From positions 4,712,001-4,776,000 of the forward strand of contig NVQB01000001.1 in the NCBI GenBank assembly GCA_002319075.1: a DNA stretch of 64,000 bases. The letters run 5' to 3'. Below are positions 59,941 through 64,000 of this stretch, piece by piece. The stretch's first letter is position 1. Every line of letters starts with the position of its first letter. The position numbers and the translations under genes are program-made. Under the pieces are notes generated by a model. The model did no database searches. It had not been told where the DNA came from and saw nothing but the letters and a program-made list of their open reading frames with translations. The DNA is from Sphingobacteriaceae bacterium. Lineage in GTDB: Bacteria; Bacteroidota; Bacteroidia; B-17B0; Aurantibacillaceae.

Positions 59941-61449
59941 TTATTTACGTAAACCGGGCTTTTTTCGATTTAATAAAAATTGCTTTAAATCATCAGAATA
60001 ATACAAAGCTCCAAGGAGTAGAAATAACATCGCCGGACTTCTGTACCTAAAGATGGCGCCGCTGTTAGGCGCCGTAAATCCTATTAAAAGACAAAGTGCT
60101 AGAGTGAAAAATAAAAACACCAGAACTAGAAACTTCTGCCTTTTTATTTTTATCAAACCGAACAACACGATGATTAGAGCCGCAAGGATGACTAGGTTTT
60201 CAGCCGCCGCGAGTACTTGTATAGCGCTTTTTGCTGAGAAGAATGTCGGGTAAAATAAGGTGTAATAAAGACAAGCACCCGCAATCGCCACTATATTGGA
60301 AGTAGGCAATAGTATATTAGAATTGCTTGGCTCAATACTATAGGCTAACTCATAAACAGAAGTTGTATCGCTGTTTAAGGGCACAAACAAAGTGTCGTTT
60401 TCGCTTCCCCGCCAATACATATAAGAACTATTTTTTTTGATCCGGAAGTGATTTTCTTTGTCACGGATAATTTGATTTGTGTCGTTGGTTAAACGTATAA
60501 AAGTGATCGAATCACTTAAGAAAATGCCTCCTTTTGAGATACCAGTGAAGCGCTGTTGGTGCCTGGTTGCAGCTTCTGAAAGAGATCTGTGTTTTACCAA
60601 AATGGATAGTGTATTAGCAGTCATAATCAGCACACAAATAATAGAAAAATATACAAGTATTTTTTTATTGATTTTTTTAGAATGATGAATCACAAAAAAT
60701 AATCCAAAACAAAACACTGAAAACAGAAGCAGATAGGGTTTTAAAAGCAGCGATAAGAATAAAAGGAAAAGTAACCATAACCCTTTAAAAATAAAGAACT
60801 TGCCGTCGATGAAACCTTTCAGCTGAAACAAAACATTACCAAGAATAAAAATGGTAATTCCTTCTTTTAATAATGCTCCGGTATAAAACCAGAGCGATGG
60901 AAAAAAGCAAAATAGGAAAAGCACTTGCACTTCTTTGCCAATAAACCATTCTTTGAATGTTTTGTATAAAAAAAAGAGGCCTCCGAAACTTAAAAAGCAA
61001 CTAAATAGAGCGTGAACAGGGTAGCACCCAAAAGTAAACACGTTAAGTAAAACATGTACTCTTATAACAACCCGGTTATCATTGTAGAAATAATCTTTTG
61101 CAGTACCATTGTCCCAATTCAAAGTGTTTTTTAAAACATGCTCGTAGTCTGCAGAGCCAGGATTGTCGTTTTGTAATCCAAAAATAAGGCGGACCAAAAA
61201 ATTAAAATCGGTTTTGCCATAATCGTAAATTGTTGTTACATCATGGTAAAATTTACCTGTGTCCAGATTGTTTATCCCACCATACAGTTTTGTATGCAGA
61301 TAGAGAAAAACAGGAACAGCGAGCGCTTTTCCAAAAAAGAACAAACTCAATTTTTTACCGGTAATACTCGTATCTTCAAGTAGCCCAAAGAAGCCATTGA
61401 AGTAGATCAGGCTTAAGAATATTAGCAGGTATAAACTATAGACGATCAA
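59941..61449 (-). CDS. Polytopic membrane protein, possible glycan polymerase/transferase
   Basis: A 502-residue protein with about twelve hydrophobic segments, starting at TTG 61449. The loop after the second helix (LYGGINNLDTGKFYHDVTTIYDYGKTDFNFLV) and the fragments HVLLNVFTFGCYPVHALFSCFLSFGGLFFLYK and FFPSLWFYTGALLKEGI resemble lipid-linked-sugar transferases or Wzy-like polymerases in Bacteroidota, but I cannot assign a family. A soluble segment of about 100 residues (265-365) faces one side. It follows arfB by 17 nt. Function unknown. Confidence 0.7.
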   Translation of the reverse strand: MIVYSLYLLIFLSLIYFNGFFGLLEDTSITGKKLSLFFFGKALAVPVFLYLHTKLYGGINNLDTGKFYHDVTTIYDYGKTDFNFLVRLIFGLQNDNPGSADYEHVLKNTLNWDNGTAKDYFYNDNRVVIRVHVLLNVFTFGCYPVHALFSCFLSFGGLFFLYKTFKEWFIGKEVQVLFLFCFFPSLWFYTGALLKEGITIFILGNVLFQLKGFIDGKFFIFKGLWLLFLLFLSLLLKPYLLLFSVFCFGLFFVIHHSKKINKKILVYFSIICVLIMTANTLSILVKHRSLSEAATRHQQRFTGISKGGIFLSDSITFIRLTNDTNQIIRDKENHFRIKKNSSYMYWRGSENDTLFVPLNSDTTSVYELAYSIEPSNSNILLPTSNIVAIAGACLYYTLFYPTFFSAKSAIQVLAAAENLVILAALIIVLFGLIKIKRQKFLVLVFLFFTLALCLLIGFTAPNSGAIFRYRSPAMLFLLLGALYYSDDLKQFLLNRKKPGLRK

Positions 61450-61466
61450 AATTCAGGAAACCGGAA

Positions 61467-61883
61467 TTAATAATCCGTTATCTTTTTACGCATTTCTTTT
61501 TTTTCACCGCGTTGCTTTTTATTATCCAGTTTTTTCTCCTTTGCCCCTTTCCCTGGTTTAGTGGGAACGCGTTTTTTAACAGGTTTCAGGAGTTTGTTAA
61601 GTAAGGCAATAAGTTTGGTTTTTGCCTCTTCTTTATTTTCAAGTTGACTGCGGTGTTTGTTGCCAACGATCTGGATCACCGATCCTCCAATAAGATCCGT
61701 GTACTTTCTTAAGATCGCTTCTTTTTGTCTTTCACTCAGGGCAGTGGAAGCATTTACATCGAAATCAATAGCCACTTTTGTTTCTACTTTATTCACGTTT
61801 TGCCCACCTTTACCGCCAGAACGGGAGGTTTGAAAACTTAATTCTTTTTTCAGGATTTTAAATTCCTGTTCTTCTGTCAACAT
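61467..61883 (-). CDS. arfB: Alternative ribosome-rescue factor ArfB (class I RF-like)
   Basis: A 138-residue peptidyl-tRNA hydrolase of the ArfB/YaeJ type. The GGQ catalytic motif lies in RSGGKGGQNVNKVETKV near residue 27, there is no codon-recognition domain, and the basic C-terminal tail (KPGKGAKEKKLDNKKQRGEKKEMRKK) is what inserts into the mRNA channel of stalled ribosomes. It rescues non-stop complexes in the cytosol. Length is normal. ATG 61883. It is the first gene of a likely two-gene unit with the membrane protein at 59941. Confidence 0.94.
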   Translation of the reverse strand: MLTEEQEFKILKKELSFQTSRSGGKGGQNVNKVETKVAIDFDVNASTALSERQKEAILRKYTDLIGGSVIQIVGNKHRSQLENKEEAKTKLIALLNKLLKPVKKRVPTKPGKGAKEKKLDNKKQRGEKKEMRKKITDY

Positions 61884-62036
61884 AATTGGCTCTTCTTGTT
61901 TTTAAAAATACAAAAAATTCTTCCATGTATTCTTAGGATTTCATGGATCAGATTAGCACAACTGTTAACAAATAAAGACTCATAATACTTCTCAATTGCT
62001 GTATTTTATCTATTCCGGCGCTTTAAATTTATAGCG

Positions 62037-63302
62037 ATGAAATTTTTGTACCTCTTTTGTCTTTTAACTTTCTTATCAGCTGCACAAAGCATTCAACAAT
62101 GCAAACAACGCTTCGATACTTATCTTAATTTTCGTGGATCTTTAACCGGGGAGGTTAAATTTGAATCGGATGCTATTTACCTGCTTAATGCGGGCAAGAA
62201 GGAATTCGCTGTTTACGAAAATGAAATAAAAGTGTTGTCAGAATTCCTGCAACACAGTTCTATCAAACAACAAGAGCAGTTATTTCGAGCAAAAGGAATT
62301 AAAAGATTGTCAAAACAACAAATCGATAGTTTGACACTAAGTTTAAGAAAGCCGGAACAACCCAATCTTAAAACACCTGAGCAGCCTCTCAAAGGATACA
62401 GAATAGCGCTCGATCCTGGACATTTTTCCACGAATATGACCGACGCACAGTCTGAACAAAAATTTCTTTTTTTTGTACCCGATAGTTCACATGGTAGAGA
62501 TACCGTCAGAATTTTTGAGAGTCTTCTTACTTTCAACACGGCTCACATTTTAAAAAATTTATTGGAAGCTAAAGGAGCTGAAGTTTTTCTCAGCCGTAAT
62601 CAATCTGATTTCACTTCTTTTAACTGCACTTACCCCAACTGGATTAAAAATCACCGTAAACGTCATCTCGACAGTTTAAAACAAAATGGATCCTTGTCTG
62701 CTGAAAAACACGCTAAACTTTTAAAATGCAATAATTACACCCTGTTCTGGGATTTTTTCAGGGACTATGACCTGGCTAACCGAGCAAATAAAATTAATGC
62801 CTATGCGCCAGATGTTACGATTATTATTCATTACAACGTGGACGAGAAAAACGCGCCCTGGAAACAGCACACTAAAAAGAATTTCTCTATGACCTTTATT
62901 GGTGGCGCTTTCACAGATCTGGGCAAAATGGAAAGTAAGGTCAACTTTACACGTTTATTACTAAGCGACCAGTTAAATCGTTCAGAAGATCTTTCCGCAA
63001 AAACGGTTTCTAATTTTAATAAAATCCTTGAGATTCCAATAGCTAAAGCTATGGATGCAGATTACCTGAAAGATAATTGTCTCATAACTGCCAGCCCGGG
63101 TGTGTTTTGTCGTAACCTTGCACTTTGCCGTAAAATTAATTCACCCCTGGTATACGGAGAAAGTTTATACCAGGATAATGAGAAGGAGTCTTCCATGCTT
63201 ATGCGTTCAGATTTGGACATGTACGGCGTAAAGGCAAACGAGCGCTTAAATAAAGTAGCAACAGCCTATTATAATGCGGTCTTCGATTTCCTGAAAAAAT
63301 AA
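62037..63302 (+). CDS. N-acetylmuramoyl-L-alanine amidase (Amidase_3)
   Basis: A 421-residue exported protein with a short signal peptide (MKFLYLFCLLTFLSAAQS). After a helical N-terminal region comes the amidase fold from about residue 120: RIALDPGHFS (His129), RIFESLLTFNTAHIL (Glu161), EVFLSR, and TIIIHYNVDE (His265), the three zinc ligands of Amidase_3. VYGESLYQDN near the end supplies a likely catalytic Glu. It cleaves the amide between MurNAc and the peptide stem. A large insertion (about 190-245) between the second and third ligands is unusual for small members. TAAATTTA, one base off the -7 consensus, ends 5 nt before the ATG. Confidence 0.9.
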   Translation: MKFLYLFCLLTFLSAAQSIQQCKQRFDTYLNFRGSLTGEVKFESDAIYLLNAGKKEFAVYENEIKVLSEFLQHSSIKQQEQLFRAKGIKRLSKQQIDSLTLSLRKPEQPNLKTPEQPLKGYRIALDPGHFSTNMTDAQSEQKFLFFVPDSSHGRDTVRIFESLLTFNTAHILKNLLEAKGAEVFLSRNQSDFTSFNCTYPNWIKNHRKRHLDSLKQNGSLSAEKHAKLLKCNNYTLFWDFFRDYDLANRANKINAYAPDVTIIIHYNVDEKNAPWKQHTKKNFSMTFIGGAFTDLGKMESKVNFTRLLLSDQLNRSEDLSAKTVSNFNKILEIPIAKAMDADYLKDNCLITASPGVFCRNLALCRKINSPLVYGESLYQDNEKESSMLMRSDLDMYGVKANERLNKVATAYYNAVFDFLKK

Positions 63303-63309
63303 CACGCTG

Positions 63310-63852
63310 CTACTTTTTCAATACAGGAACATCCAAATGTATTTCCACCTTATTTCCCATCATCCTGCTCTTTTTGCCTAGGTCATAATCTAAACGATTA
63401 ATCTCGAAGTCGCCACGAAACCAAGCTGTATCTTGATTTGTAATAAATTCAAAAGGAATGGTAACCGGTTTTGTGAGGTCTTTTATAGTCAGATCTCCTT
63501 CTACAATAAAATATTCTCCCACTTTTCTAAAGCTCGTTGAAGCAAAGCTAATTGCGGGAAATTTTTCCACATCAAAAAAATCAGGACTTTTTAAATGGCT
63601 GTCTCTTTTTCTGTTTTTTGTAAAGATACTCGATGAGCTTACACTGGCTTTTATAGTAGAGCGCGAAACTTCGTCGGGATAAAATTCAATGTCACTTTTT
63701 AAATTCGAAAGACTTCCTTTCACATCCTTTCCAAATGGACCATCAATTTTAAAAGTCACCCGGGCACCTCTCAAAGGCTGCCAGTTGGCCTCAATCAAAA
63801 GGCCAGCCGAACAAAGAATACCTATACAAAAAAGCGCTACAATTTTTTTCAT
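63310..63852 (-). CDS. YceI-family periplasmic protein
   Basis: 180 residues from ATG 63852; the frame runs upstream to 63915 but a signal peptide (MKKIVALFCIGILCSAGLLIEA) starts here. The YceI lipocalin-like domain is clear: VTFKIDGPFGKDVKGSLSNLKSDIEF, SIKAS-like strand, FDVEKFPAISFASTSF, GDLTIKDLTKPVTIPFEF, and the final RLDYDLGKKSRMMGNKVEIHLDVPV. Members bind polyprenoid-like lipids in the periplasm. It converges on the amidase gene with 7 nt between stops. Probably monocistronic. Confidence 0.92.
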   Translation of the reverse strand: MKKIVALFCIGILCSAGLLIEANWQPLRGARVTFKIDGPFGKDVKGSLSNLKSDIEFYPDEVSRSTIKASVSSSSIFTKNRKRDSHLKSPDFFDVEKFPAISFASTSFRKVGEYFIVEGDLTIKDLTKPVTIPFEFITNQDTAWFRGDFEINRLDYDLGKKSRMMGNKVEIHLDVPVLKK

Positions 63853-63981
63853 GGCTAAATCTTTATCTAAGATAACGATTCTGCCAGAATAAGGCTGAGC
63901 AAAGCTTATGCACACTCTAAAGTTTGTGAAAACAGATTTAGATCATTTCTGCCTGCGGAAAATAAAATTACCTTTACCCAC

Positions 63982-64000
63982 ATGGAAACAAAAGATAGTA
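63982..64000 (+). CDS. Possible 5' end of a gene cut by the window edge
   Basis: ATG at 63982 opens METKDS and runs off the end. TACCTTTA (63969-63976), one base off TAnnTTTG, ends 5 nt before it, the same layout as other starts here. Too short to identify. Confidence 0.3.

Overview
The window comes from a Bacteroidota chromosome. The evidence is type IX secretion (T9SS) cargo with both type A and type B C-terminal sorting domains, a PorV-PorU2 pair, a PorP/SprF protein, OmpA/PD40 proteins, and many sites matching the Bacteroidota vegetative promoter -7 box TAnnTTTG. Base composition is AT-rich by eye. I cannot place it below phylum; a free-living Flavobacteriia/Sphingobacteriia-like organism fits. 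I saw no rRNA, tRNA, insertion sequence or CRISPR array.

The left end (1-3.7 kb) is an accessory-looking stretch. It holds a PD-(D/E)XK nuclease-like gene without the usual ATPase half, a 26-bp palindrome, a promoter-like box, 15 near-identical 48/49-bp tandem repeats, a tiny lipoprotein, a Bacteroidota orphan-family protein and a large inverted repeat. Core genes then begin with rpe.

From 4.7 to 19.5 kb lies a duplicated cell-surface module. A divergent pair (M43-type metalloprotease on -, giant PKD-repeat type B T9SS cargo on +) occurs twice with almost identical spacing. It is followed by PorP/SprF and an OmpA/PD40 protein, then by a decayed second OmpA tail. One of the two proteases has Ala in place of the catalytic Glu of HExxH.

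From 24.0 down to 19.5 kb on the minus strand is a compact six-gene run: ECF sigma, small anti-sigma, CnrX/Spy-like periplasmic metal sensor, YHYH-domain T9SS cargo, MbnP-like protein and MbnH-like di-haem peroxidase. I read it as a self-regulated metal (probably copper) response unit and regard it as the best candidate for a little-described system. Opposite it sits a potassium-channel-like protein carrying sixteen 12-residue repeats.

From 26 to 48 kb are mostly housekeeping and envelope genes: a 2-oxoacid dehydrogenase E2, an FG-GAP surface protein, a NamZ-like muramidase, a LolC/FtsX permease, a cold-shock protein, a CHASE3-PAS histidine kinase, an SGNH hydrolase, a PD40 protein, three neighbouring proteins sharing one small domain, a Nat-type ABC exporter and an amino-acid permease. 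From 48.9 to 53.5 kb is a minus-strand glycan/methyltransferase run. From 53.7 to 59.8 kb are porV-like and porU2-like genes, which would process and anchor the T9SS cargo elsewhere in the window. The right end has a membrane protein, ArfB, an amidase and a YceI protein.

Several genes have a TAnnTTTG box ending only 3-6 nt before the start codon, which suggests leaderless or nearly leaderless mRNAs.
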